IMG/VR virus record: IMGVR_UViG_3300019776_000311
Coordinates: 1-33,580 of that record
Length of the DNA stretch: 33,580 bases
Source: a virus
Strand: one strand, 5' to 3'
This document shows positions 12,755 through 19,275 of this stretch, piece after piece. Position 1 is the first letter of the stretch. Every line of letters begins with the position of its first letter. The position numbers were made by a program, and so were the translations under genes. Below the pieces are notes generated by a model, which worked only from the letters and a program-made list of their open reading frames with translations, was not told where the DNA came from and did no database searches.

Positions 12755-13554
12755 CCTCAACCATCACGAACATCAGCGCACCGCGCATCATATGTTGGTT
12801 TTCGTGCGGTGCCGCCAGTGCCGTGGCCGCAAAGCTGGTGCTGCAGAGCAATGACGAGCGCATGGCCGGACGAGAGATCGTTATAGCACGTAACTGGATA
12901 GCGGAGGAACACCCCGACAATGACCGCTTTGAACGCGAGGTATCGGAATGGCTTGGCTATCCCATAATCCATGTGACCAATGAAAAATATAATGGCTCAG
13001 TTTTTCAGGTGCAGGATGATGTTAAATTTATCAAGCACCCCAAAAGCGGGGGCGCTCCCTGCACCCGTTTGCTCAAAAAAGAGATGAGAAAGGCATACCA
13101 GCGCCCAGGCGATATTCATGTATTTGGTCTGCATGTAGGCGAGGAAGATAGGGTTGACCAATTCCTAGATGACGAACCAGGGGTGAAGGTGTGGTTTCCT
13201 CTTATAGAGGCCGGACTCACAAAAATGGATTGCCACCAGATAATTTCAAAGGCCGGTATAGCAATGGCTGCGATGTACCGCCTTGGTTACGACAACAACA
13301 ACTGTATCGGCTGTGTTAAGGGCGGTATGGGTTATTGGAACAAGATAAGGAGGGATTTTCCGGATGCTTTTGAAAAAATGGCGAAGCAAGAAAGAAAGCT
13401 GGGCCACAGTATTTGCAAGAAAGAAATTTGCGTTGGTGGTCGGCGTATATCATGCCCTGTATTCCTTGACGAATTATCAGTAACAGACGGTCGCCCCTAC
13501 AGCGATGAGCCGCCGATCAAATGCGGAATAATTTGTGAAAGGCCAAACGCATGA
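12751..13554 (+). CDS. PAPS-reductase-like PP-loop family protein
   Basis: The 267-aa protein belongs to the phage branch of the phosphoadenosine-phosphosulfate reductase family (N-type ATP pyrophosphatase fold). The PP-loop is WFSCGAASAV (16-25), a variant of SGGxDS. EHPDN (53-57), GAPCTR (101-106), NNNCIGCVKGGMGYW (182-196) and a later Cys cluster (C222, C227, C235, C258) follow. Relatives activate a substrate with ATP and move sulfur; the phage branch has no proven reaction. Candidate roles are thiolation of nucleic acid or sulfur scavenging. The ATG at 12751 overlaps the previous stop; a longer frame to 12610 lies in the preceding gene. Confidence 0.85.
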   Translation: MTSTITNISAPRIICWFSCGAASAVAAKLVLQSNDERMAGREIVIARNWIAEEHPDNDRFEREVSEWLGYPIIHVTNEKYNGSVFQVQDDVKFIKHPKSGGAPCTRLLKKEMRKAYQRPGDIHVFGLHVGEEDRVDQFLDDEPGVKVWFPLIEAGLTKMDCHQIISKAGIAMAAMYRLGYDNNNCIGCVKGGMGYWNKIRRDFPDAFEKMAKQERKLGHSICKKEICVGGRRISCPVFLDELSVTDGRPYSDEPPIKCGIICERPNA

Positions 13555-13706
13555 GCAACGGTTCGCTGATAGAGTCACTTGCGCTTGCCAAAGCCAAGGA
13601 ATTTGTGCGCGAACAATGCGGCGGAGAATGAAATGAGAAAACCATTAACGAGGATGCTGCAAAGCTTGTGCCGTTGTTGCTAGAATTTTACAGGATGAAC
13701 GCATGA
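13551..13706 (+). pseudogene. Small gene broken by an in-frame TGA
   Basis: ATG 13551 overlaps the PP-loop gene's stop (ATGA). The frame runs 26 codons (MSNGSLIESLALAKAKEFVR then EQCGGE) to TGA at 13629-13631. It then continues in the same frame for 24 sensible codons (NEKTINEDAAKLVPLLLEFY then RMNA) to a TGA that overlaps the next gene's ATG at 13703. Both outer junctions follow the ATGA rule, so the ancestral gene was probably 51 aa. Either a point mutation truncated it, or the TGA is read through. No start codon is available for the second half alone. Confidence 0.6.
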
Positions 13707-14260
13707 CCAATACCGTACCGCCAATCGAGTTGTTAGACCGCATCATCCGCAAGCATCATCCTGAACTAGAGGGTAAGCGGGCGTATGCTGGTGAGATTTA
13801 CAATGAGTTTATGGGGGATGCCTCAAACCGTAAGGATGAGGCGTGGCTGCTTAACGGCAATCGGTTTTGCTGCGAGCCTAAAGACATTTTTACTGCTGGC
13901 TACCAAGCCGCATGGAACACCCGCGCCCAGCCCGATGCGGTGGAGAAGATTCGGGAGGCGTTGGCAATTGCGTTTTACAACGTGCATGTGCCATGTTCAC
14001 ACACAGATTCACACGGTTGGCACACATATTGTCACACACTGGCTGATATAGCCATCGACACCATCATTGCCAAGCAAAAAGCCACCGAGGAGGCGCTGCG
14101 TGTGGCTGTGGAGGGGTTGCAATGGTTACGCAAGTACATACATGAATACTGCATCATCATTCACCCCAAAAAGACGCTTTCGGTATTTACACCAGAGGAA
14201 CAAATAATGGCAAAAATTGAAGAAACTATAAACACCATACTAAAGGAACCCACTGAATGA
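13703..14260 (+). CDS. 185-aa accessory hypothetical protein
   Basis: Start set by ATGA overlap. The N-terminus (PPIELLDRIIRKHHPELEGK) is helical. A central GYQAAWNTRAQPDAVEKIRE is a module commonly mixed among Ea22/DUF551-type phage proteins. A His/Cys-rich segment (VPCSHTDSHGWHTYCHT, about 96-112) may bind a metal and is followed by helices. The modular build suggests shuffling among phage accessory genes; function unknown. Confidence 0.7.
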   Translation: MTNTVPPIELLDRIIRKHHPELEGKRAYAGEIYNEFMGDASNRKDEAWLLNGNRFCCEPKDIFTAGYQAAWNTRAQPDAVEKIREALAIAFYNVHVPCSHTDSHGWHTYCHTLADIAIDTIIAKQKATEEALRVAVEGLQWLRKYIHEYCIIIHPKKTLSVFTPEEQIMAKIEETINTILKEPTE

Positions 14261-14622
14261 CTAACCTAACCAACGAACAACTGGCGAAGTGCAGAGAGGC
14301 GTTTGATAAATGGGCGGTAAGCCCACAGATAGACGCATGTGTTAGCAATCAAGACTGGCTCACATGGCAAGCCGCATGGTCAGCCGCACAGCCTCAGTGG
14401 TTGCCGATTGATACGGCTCCGAAGGATGGGACGCCAATACTTATTGGAATTGAAGGCGCCGAGTATCATGCTAGCAAGGCGTGGTGGGATGACGAGAAAG
14501 CTCTGTGGCTGATTAACGAACGGCCATGTGTGTATATACCACTTCAGCCCACCCATTGGATGCCCCTCCCCACCCCACCAGAACAGCCAGCACTCGAAAA
14601 GCTAGTGGAAGGGAGGGAGTGA
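14257..14622 (+). CDS. DUF551-like protein, copy 2
   Basis: The 121-aa product has an N-terminal helical module (EQLAKCREAFDKWA ... WLTWQAAWSAAQ), then the DUF551-like signature WLPIDTAPKDGTPIL and THWMPLPTPPE. The N-terminal piece is the 'xxAWxAA' segment frequent in phage proteins that carry DUF551. It is paralogous to 9173-9400 and 14774-15274. Overlaps both neighbours. Confidence 0.82.
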   Translation: MTNLTNEQLAKCREAFDKWAVSPQIDACVSNQDWLTWQAAWSAAQPQWLPIDTAPKDGTPILIGIEGAEYHASKAWWDDEKALWLINERPCVYIPLQPTHWMPLPTPPEQPALEKLVEGRE

Positions 14623-14777
14623 TGGAATACGGAGCGTTACTGTTGTTTATAGGGTTTTTGGTCGTGATGACAAATGCTATTTTGCTAATGCAGGGGGAGA
14701 ACAAAAGGCATGCCGTTTTTACCTCTTTCTGCGCTGGTTCGCTGTTCACTTCTTGGATTAATGAGGTGCTGAAATGA
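14622..14777 (+). CDS. 51-aa membrane miniprotein
   Basis: TGATG links it to the previous gene, and GGGAGGGAG is the Shine-Dalgarno. Residues about 4-23 (GALLLFIGFLVVMTNAILLM) form a transmembrane helix. A second, weaker hydrophobic stretch (AVFTSFCAGSLFTSWI) follows a basic loop, so it may be a two-pass hairpin with both ends on one side. It could be an exclusion or holin-like factor, but it lies far from the lysis genes. Confidence 0.7.
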   Translation: MEYGALLLFIGFLVVMTNAILLMQGENKRHAVFTSFCAGSLFTSWINEVLK

Positions 14778-15274
14778 CCCACCACCCCACACCCACCGAA
14801 GCGCTGAAACTGATACGTGAGGCGCTTGAAGTTGCCACTACGCCATTGCCAGAAGATAGGCAAAAGGTAGTTAAAGCCCTCGCCGCCCTCCCCGCACTGG
14901 AAGCGGGGCAGATGGGGGTGGATGGCAGAAGACCGATAGAAACAGCGCCAAAGGGCGTCCCTGTTATTGTGGCTGGCGGTATAGCCATGCACAAAACAGG
15001 CGGCGAATGGTTCACTGGCATGGAAACACCTATGTATCAGCGCCCGTTACAATGGCAGCCGAAATGGTGGATGCCGATACCAACTGATAACGATTTCCCC
15101 AACCCCACCCCAGACCGCGAAACGCTGGTGGAGGAGATGGCGCTTGCGCTTTACGAAAAATTCCACGGCGAGGACACGCGAAAAAACTGGAGCTTGGAAA
15201 CGTATTTCACCCAAAGGAATTGGCACGACATGGCAGAAGCCGCCCTCGCTGTATGTGAGAAGTGGGGAAAATAA
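14774..15274 (+). CDS. DUF551-like protein, divergent copy 3 with extra domains
   Basis: The 166-aa protein begins with a helical module (EALKLIREALEVATTPLPED), followed by a degenerate DUF551-like core (RRPIETAPKGVPVIV ... WWMPIPTD). A C-terminal helical domain (LVEEMALALYEKFHGEDTRK ... HDMAEAALAVCEKW) is of a kind found in small phage proteins. The usual TAPKDGT is changed to TAPKGVP. No catalytic role known. Confidence 0.75.
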   Translation: MTHHPTPTEALKLIREALEVATTPLPEDRQKVVKALAALPALEAGQMGVDGRRPIETAPKGVPVIVAGGIAMHKTGGEWFTGMETPMYQRPLQWQPKWWMPIPTDNDFPNPTPDRETLVEEMALALYEKFHGEDTRKNWSLETYFTQRNWHDMAEAALAVCEKWGK

Positions 15275-15891
15275 TGCACCATTGCCTTAACGCTTCTGTC
15301 CCGCAACATTTGTATGGTTATGTTTGCAGGGAAATCCTTTATGGGCTTGATAGCTCGATGATTGGCCAGCATGAGCCATGCGTTGTGTTTGGCGTTACCA
15401 GTATTCCATCCAGAGCGCTGCATTTTTCTATTCTATGCGAATCAGGCGCACAATGGGCTAGGATCCCGCTTCACATGCTTAGGTGGCAAAAGCCTGTTGC
15501 TGAAAGCCATCCATTAACTGACTTGCAATGCTGGGACTGCCATGGATGGGATTTTAGCGTTATACAATACGAATACTTGCGAGAAATGGGGTGCGCTTAC
15601 CGCACACCAGCGGGTAAAATGATTGATGCGTCCTATTGGTTTACGTTAGACCATACCGATAATGGATTTAGTCAATATCCACCAGAACATAAATGTTACC
15701 ACTTGCTACTACTAGAAGATGGCAGCGGGCAAATTGCAGCCATGCCAAACAACCGCATTTTGTGGAAAGACAAAAGTTTTGTTAGACAAGGACATCCGTT
15801 AGATTATAAAGTTATGGCAGCGCAGACATGGCACGCCGAAGAAGGAAAGCGCAACCCGCAAGACACAGCAATAACGCAGGATGTAGTATGA
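15274..15891 (+). CDS. 205-aa hypothetical soluble protein
   Basis: TAATG junction with the previous gene and GTGGGG upstream support ATG 15274. The product is rich in Cys, His and Trp (LQCWDCHGWDFSVIQYEYLR in the middle) and beta-rich, with repeated aromatic strands. A CxxC (C91/C94 region) might bind metal, but I see no paired second knuckle. No family recognised. It is the largest unassigned gene of this operon. Confidence 0.7.
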   Translation: MHHCLNASVPQHLYGYVCREILYGLDSSMIGQHEPCVVFGVTSIPSRALHFSILCESGAQWARIPLHMLRWQKPVAESHPLTDLQCWDCHGWDFSVIQYEYLREMGCAYRTPAGKMIDASYWFTLDHTDNGFSQYPPEHKCYHLLLLEDGSGQIAAMPNNRILWKDKSFVRQGHPLDYKVMAAQTWHAEEGKRNPQDTAITQDVV

Positions 15892-15989
15892 CAGACCGCC
15901 CAATCAATCAATGGGATTTAGCTTGCTGGATATTAGTTGTTGCTCTATTGGCTTCTGGTCGCAACAAAACAACCGGACATAGCCTTTAA
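15888..15989 (+). CDS. 33-aa membrane peptide
   Basis: ATGA overlap with the previous gene and a predicted product MTDRPINQWDLACWILVVAL LASGRNKTTGHSL: a short polar head, one hydrophobic helix (about 11-23) and a basic tail. It ends the rightward operon exactly one base before the leftward lysis region begins. It is too short for a family call; a small membrane regulator or an antiholin-like role is possible. Confidence 0.55.
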   Translation: MTDRPINQWDLACWILVVALLASGRNKTTGHSL

Positions 15990-16118
15990 CTACTTCCTCG
16001 GCGCACTCGTCGGGAACACCGGGCATTGCTGGTTAGGGCAATAAGCGCAGCCGCATAACAGCAGGACGGTGAACAGCGCAATGGCAATTGCTATAATATG
16101 AAAGGGTGCGGGAATCAT
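15990..16118 (-). CDS. Second lipoprotein-like peptide after the spanins
   Basis: The 42-aa frame overlaps the i-spanin stop (ATGA at 16115-16118). It has a hydrophobic stretch (HIIAIAIALFTVLLLCGCAY, 7-26) with a lipobox-like L-C-G-C, and a short Cys/Pro-rich tail (CPNQQCPVFPTSAPRK). The size and Pro-rich tail recall o-spanins, yet a better o-spanin is already embedded in the i-spanin gene. It could be an extra lipoprotein or a membrane regulator. Its stop abuts the end of the rightward operon. Confidence 0.6.
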   Translation of the reverse strand: MIPAPFHIIAIAIALFTVLLLCGCAYCPNQQCPVFPTSAPRK

Positions 16119-16495
16119 TTCAGCAGCCCCTCTAGCGTGATTCTTTGCTGCCTGTATTGTTCGCACTCGGCTGCGTAATCAAGTAATTCATGCGCTCCAA
16201 CATATCCTGACCCACTGGCGGCATCGACGGAGCCTTTGGACACTGTGACACAGGCGCTTGGCTGCATGCGCTTATACTTAGCAAGCCTGCCAGCAATATT
16301 AGCCTGAGAGCGTTGGAGTTCATCGTTTGCCTCTTTTAGTGTTTTTGCGGTTTCGTTGCACTGGCTCTGAATCGTCTGCGCTTGGCTCTCCAGCTTGCTC
16401 TGGCAGTTCCCCGCCATGATCTCCGCTGTAATCCATACCCCCGCTGCCAATGCCGCGAGGTGCGTAGATAGATTTAATAAGTTGAACGGCCACAT
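16115..16495 (-). CDS. Rz: Inner-membrane spanin (Rz-like)
   Basis: The 126-aa protein has an N-terminal membrane helix (NLSTHLAALAAGVWITAEIM, about 8-27) followed by a periplasmic coiled coil (CQSKLESQAQTIQSQCNETA then KTLKEANDELQRSQANIAGR), as in Rz-type i-spanins. It would pair with the embedded o-spanin to fuse inner and outer membranes at the last step of lysis. AGGGGG lies upstream of the ATG. Its first 176 bases overlap the end of the membrane protein upstream, and the o-spanin lies wholly inside it. Confidence 0.85.
   Translation of the reverse strand: MWPFNLLNLSTHLAALAAGVWITAEIMAGNCQSKLESQAQTIQSQCNETAKTLKEANDELQRSQANIAGRLAKYKRMQPSACVTVSKGSVDAASGSGYVGAHELLDYAAECEQYRQQRITLEGLLK
16132..16323 (-). 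CDS. Rz1: Outer-membrane spanin lipoprotein (Rz1-like), embedded in Rz
   Basis: The 63-aa frame lies entirely within the i-spanin gene in another frame, the lambda-like arrangement. Residues 1-20 (MNSNALRLILLAGLLSISAC) are a lipoprotein signal with lipobox I-S-A-C20. The mature part is short and Pro-rich (APVSQCPKAPSMPPVGQ). GAGG lies seven bases before the ATG, and the ATG shares ATGA with the stop of the holin-like gene. All expected o-spanin traits are present. Confidence 0.88.
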   Translation of the reverse strand: MNSNALRLILLAGLLSISACSQAPVSQCPKAPSMPPVGQDMLERMNYLITQPSANNTGSKESR

Positions 16496-16682
16496 AAGAA
16501 CCCCCTACTATACCGCCAAACGCAGTCATTAATATCCAATCAACGGATTCAGATTTTAGCATAATATATGACATAATGCTATTGGCAATGTGCAACCACA
16601 GCTTACTTGCGGATAATCGACCCGTCCGGCTGTCGGTAACTAAATCCAAAACACAAACTGAATATTTGCCTATCTTTATCAT
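16320..16682 (-). CDS. Holin-like membrane protein
   Basis: The 120-aa protein contains DLVTDSRTGRLSASKLWLHI followed by two hydrophobic segments (ANSIMSYIML and WILMTAFGGIVGGSYVAVQL) and a long hydrophilic tail ending NRKNTKRGKR. The 'VTDSRTGRLSxSK' start is common in small phage membrane proteins next to spanins, which are annotated as holins. The C-terminal 59 codons overlap the i-spanin gene in another frame; the stop overlaps the o-spanin start (ATGA). The true start may be the ATG at 16682 or a later TTG near DLVTD. Confidence 0.65.
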   Translation of the reverse strand: MIKIGKYSVCVLDLVTDSRTGRLSASKLWLHIANSIMSYIMLKSESVDWILMTAFGGIVGGSYVAVQLIKSIYAPRGIGSGGMDYSGDHGGELPEQAGEPSADDSEPVQRNRKNTKRGKR

Positions 16683-16806
16683 TTTGTTTTTCCAATTTCT
16701 CTAATATCTGCGTTGTTAATACCTCTATATCGTAACCCTGAAACCGCGCCTCACGCTCTAGTAACAAAGCCAATCTCACCAAATAGCCATTCTTGTCATT
16801 CCGCAT
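16603..16806 (-). CDS. 67-aa hypothetical protein in lysis region
   Basis: The product (GYLVRLALLLEREARFQGYD, then VLTTQILEKLEKQNDKDRQI and a strand-like end) is helical with a short beta tail. It overlaps both the upstream gene (11 bases) and the holin-like gene (80 bases). The large downstream overlap hints that the holin-like gene may start later. No family known. Confidence 0.6.
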   Translation of the reverse strand: MRNDKNGYLVRLALLLEREARFQGYDIEVLTTQILEKLEKQNDKDRQIFSLCFGFSYRQPDGSIIRK

Positions 16807-17050
16807 GATCTCCCCCTACGCACAATGCCATGGCCAGCCGTGTGATGGCTAGGTTTAGGTGCTTTTCACCGTCATCGCGCACTACTTTAAGCAATATCAT
16901 CAAAGCAGTAGTTGCGTGCCGTATGCCTTTTGTGATATGATAGTGTTTCGGCCTGTCGCGCCAATCTTCCCCGTTCCCGTCTTTGTTACTGCCCATAGTC
17001 AGGGCTTCCACAATAGCCTTACAGGCTTCTACGCTTGGGTCTGGTTTCAT
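16796..17050 (-). CDS. 84-aa protein resembling DUF5664 (dATP/dGTP diphosphohydrolase-like)
   Basis: ATG 17050 follows AAGGGG by seven bases and overlaps the exonuclease stop (ATGA). A helical core reads DWRDRPKHYHITKGIRHATT, then ALMILLKVVRDDGEKHLNLA and ITRLAMALC. The spacing of W..R..H...RH...H is reminiscent of DUF5664 proteins, some of which are called dATP/dGTP diphosphohydrolases, but the acidic metal-binding residues are not obvious. The assignment is tentative. Confidence 0.6.
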   Translation of the reverse strand: MKPDPSVEACKAIVEALTMGSNKDGNGEDWRDRPKHYHITKGIRHATTALMILLKVVRDDGEKHLNLAITRLAMALCVGGDHAE

Positions 17051-17973
17051 TGCTTGCCCCTTGGAAAAGTTGACCAACTGCCACAATCCTTACACAAATA
17101 ACGGTGGCGCATACTGGAGGCGACATACTCAAATCCCCTATGCTCGATATGGGAACTGCCACACGCCTTGCATCTTTGCAGCGGGTCGTCGGTCAATAGG
17201 TTAAGGTTCAGCTTGCTCTTGACGTAGGGGAGCATGGCCTTGAACACCTGAGCCAGCAGTTCAACGTCCTGCACGTTGTACTCGGCCATTTTGCGTAGGG
17301 CTTCCTTGTCGCCGGACGCGCACCCCACCCACAGATCCGCGCTGGTTTTGATCTTACTGCCCACGCCAAGGATAGTGCCGAGGTGGTCGAGCTTGTTGCC
17401 ATTTAGAGAGCGCCCAAAGTGCAGCTTGGCCAGCTTATAGGTGCAGATGTCGTTGACAGGCGGCAGGGAGGGCAACCCATTGGCCATAAGCCTTGCGGCG
17501 ATAAATGGCTTATCAAAACGCGAATAATGCGCCACTACATAATCCGCCTTGCTCCATTCCAGCAGGAAGTCGCGCAACACCTTTTTGTCATCGTATGGCG
17601 CATCAACAACCAATACATAGGTTTCTGGCTCGCCAAGCCATTTGTAGGCTATGGTGCAGACAGATTTAGGCTTAAGGATGAAGTCCAGCGGTATAGACCT
17701 GTCGGATATGGTATCCCAGAAGTATCCAAGGTTAGGCAAAGTTTCGATGTCATAAACCAATATCTTAGGCCGCTTTTCTGACTGCGTATCATCGGGTATT
17801 TTAAAGCGCGGTACGTTTGCTGGTACGGTGTGCTTTTGGAGCGTTTGCGCCAGCTCCCAATTCCTTATCGTGTCGCGCTTAATTCCGGTTTCTCTGGATA
17901 TGCTGCGCCGTGATTCACCAGCTAGGATACGGGCAAGGATAGCGGCTTTGACTTCTGGGGTGTAGGGTGTCAT
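17047..17973 (-). CDS. HTH - DEDD 3'-5' exonuclease - zinc ribbon fusion
   Basis: The 308-aa protein has three parts. Residues ~8-45 (AAILARILAGESRRSISRET then IKRDTIRNW) are a transposase-like HTH. Residues ~68-258 are an RNase H-fold exonuclease of the YprB/RNase_H_2 type: YDIETLP (D75, E77), AHYSRFDKPFI (D154), NDICTYKLA (D175) and YNVQDVELL (D236). Residues ~265-300 hold C268xxC271 ... C294xxC297, a zinc ribbon. The core family is frequent in phages, where it lacks a proven role; proofreading or nucleic-acid degradation is expected. GGAG lies seven bases before the ATG. It sits unexpectedly between lysozyme and spanins. Confidence 0.88.
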   Translation of the reverse strand: MTPYTPEVKAAILARILAGESRRSISRETGIKRDTIRNWELAQTLQKHTVPANVPRFKIPDDTQSEKRPKILVYDIETLPNLGYFWDTISDRSIPLDFILKPKSVCTIAYKWLGEPETYVLVVDAPYDDKKVLRDFLLEWSKADYVVAHYSRFDKPFIAARLMANGLPSLPPVNDICTYKLAKLHFGRSLNGNKLDHLGTILGVGSKIKTSADLWVGCASGDKEALRKMAEYNVQDVELLAQVFKAMLPYVKSKLNLNLLTDDPLQRCKACGSSHIEHRGFEYVASSMRHRYLCKDCGSWSTFPRGKQ

Positions 17974-18131
17974 TTGCGATTCTCCAAAAGCTGTTTATGA
18001 GCTTCCCGTAGCAGTGCAAGTATGACTTTTCTTGTAGGCTTCTCTCCATCAGGCGTGTAAACTTTGACAATTCCATGCTTGCTTTCGTAGGTATGCCCAC
18101 GCAGCTTGATGAAATTGATTACATCGCCCAT
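17970..18131 (-). CDS. 53-aa basic protein between lysozyme and exonuclease
   Basis: The frame starts at ATG 18131 after GGGGGATAAC and its stop shares ATGA with the exonuclease start. The product is MGDVINFIKLRGHTYESKHG, then VKVYTPDGEKPTRKVILALL and REAHKQLLENRK: a short beta hairpin and a basic helix. It may be a small nucleic-acid binder working with the exonuclease. A different frame (17915-18100) is open here but is not the coding one. Confidence 0.7.
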   Translation of the reverse strand: MGDVINFIKLRGHTYESKHGIVKVYTPDGEKPTRKVILALLREAHKQLLENRK

Positions 18132-18132
18132 G

Positions 18133-18549
18133 TTATCCCCCGTTACGCATTAGCTCCGCTAGTGTTTTGCAGCGGCGCGGTGTCTGCCTAGCCCATCGGC
18201 TGTTTAGCATTTCATCGGCTGCACGCTCGTAGTCATGTTCCCTTATGGCGTTAATCATGCGCTGGAATTTCGACACGCCACCAATCCCAAGCTGAAACAC
18301 CATTTCGATAATCACCCCCTGCCGGATTTCATCGAGGCCAACCAGCCATGGAAACGTTGTGTAGGCTTGCTTGCGTGCTGTGGCGATGTCGTCCATAAGC
18401 ATGTTCTTTGCCTGCTCAGTGGTGATGCGGTCAAATGTTTTATGGGGTAATATCTTATGGCCGTAGCCAATCGTCCAGTGGCCTAGCGTGTCCTGATATG
18501 GCTTTAAGACCAAGCCCTCATGTAGCATTATGCGCTGAATTAGGTTCAT
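18133..18549 (-). CDS. Endolysin, GH24 (T4-type) lysozyme
   Basis: The 138-aa enzyme hydrolyses peptidoglycan between MurNAc and GlcNAc. The GH24 triad E11-8aa-D20-5aa-T26 is present in LHEGLVLKPYQDTLGHWTIGYGH, counted as HE(11)G, QD(20)T and WT(26)IGYG. The C-terminal FQRMINAIREHDYERAADEM and LNSRW blocks are also typical. No signal peptide or SAR helix is visible, so it needs a holin to reach the wall. Slightly shorter than T4 lysozyme but complete. ATGA links it to the membrane gene upstream. Confidence 0.95.
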   Translation of the reverse strand: MNLIQRIMLHEGLVLKPYQDTLGHWTIGYGHKILPHKTFDRITTEQAKNMLMDDIATARKQAYTTFPWLVGLDEIRQGVIIEMVFQLGIGGVSKFQRMINAIREHDYERAADEMLNSRWARQTPRRCKTLAELMRNGG

Positions 18550-18797
18550 CTGCCATCCTTGCTAACTAAAAGCGTCTTAATATCCTGCCGCACCTCAGTA
18601 AGCGTTGCTTTGATTTCGTCAAGGTCACTTTTTTTGACATAATACTCAGCAACGGTTAATTTATGGTTAGCGATATCACGCTCATTTTCCCTTACACGGG
18701 CAAATAGCAAAAACCACAGCCTAGCGCCAATGGCAAACAACCCGCCGACTGCACTTTTAAACACCCATTCTATAAAAGCCATGTCGTCGGGAACCAT
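18546..18797 (-). CDS. Membrane-anchored coiled-coil protein, possible holin
   Basis: The 83-aa product (from ATG 18797, with GAGG five bases upstream) has one hydrophobic helix near the N-terminus (FIEWVFKSAVGGLFAIGARL then WFLLFA). A coiled coil follows (ENERDIANHKLTVAEYYVKK then LDEIKATLTEVRQDIKTLL). This one-helix-plus-coil plan is common directly upstream of phage lysozymes, where it is annotated as putative holin or XhlA-like. With the two-helix protein at 16320-16682, the phage has two holin candidates. The ATG at 18818 is less likely. Confidence 0.7.
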   Translation of the reverse strand: MVPDDMAFIEWVFKSAVGGLFAIGARLWFLLFARVRENERDIANHKLTVAEYYVKKSDLDEIKATLTEVRQDIKTLLVSKDGR

Positions 18798-18807
18798 AAA
18801 AACCTCG

Positions 18808-19275
18808 CTAGCTACCATAGTAATTCTGGATGGGATTAATCGCCGCTACCATCGGGCATAATTCGCCGGGTGCTTTGCCGACGATTTTCCAACCAAGCCG
18901 GATGCGTACACAGTGCTTTTTGTTTGGATATGGGATAATACAGTAAAACTCCCAATACTTGCTCATGCGTGCAAAATACCAGCCACCCGCTACCTTGTCG
19001 CCTATGTTTGGGTTGCCGACGATGTTAATAGGCCAATACTGATATACGCCGTAGTTATTCATCAGGTTGTTAATCGGATTGCGATAGGTCAGCCAAACGA
19101 ATTCCTGCCAAAAGCCTTTGGTGGCGTGTTCAAAATGGTCAGTACCCCGCCCCCATTTGCTATTTCCCCACCATGTCGTGCGACCATCCCATTTGGTAAG
19201 CAGCAGAATAGGAACCGCTATATACTGAGTAGGCAAAAACAGCGCAGCAATGAGGAGGTTGCGGAGGTAGATCAT
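18808..19275 (-). CDS. Membrane-associated phage protein (DUF7338-like)
   Basis: The 155-aa protein opens with hydrophobic segments (MIYLRNLLIAALFLPTQYIA then VPILLLTKW). It continues with a Trp/Tyr/Asn-rich domain containing GGWYFARMSKYWEFYCIIPY and RIRLGWKIV, ending in NPIQNYYGS. This pattern matches an uncharacterised phage family usually found beside fibre or lysis genes. Possible roles include virion accessory or lysis regulation. Family name from memory. Confidence 0.65.
   Translation of the reverse strand: MIYLRNLLIAALFLPTQYIAVPILLLTKWDGRTTWWGNSKWGRGTDHFEHATKGFWQEFVWLTYRNPINNLMNNYGVYQYWPINIVGNPNIGDKVAGGWYFARMSKYWEFYCIIPYPNKKHCVRIRLGWKIVGKAPGELCPMVAAINPIQNYYGS

Noticed and set aside
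17915-18100. 61-aa minus-strand frame
   Set aside because: Another minus-strand frame (17970-18131) has the ribosome site and coupled stop; this one runs into the exonuclease start.
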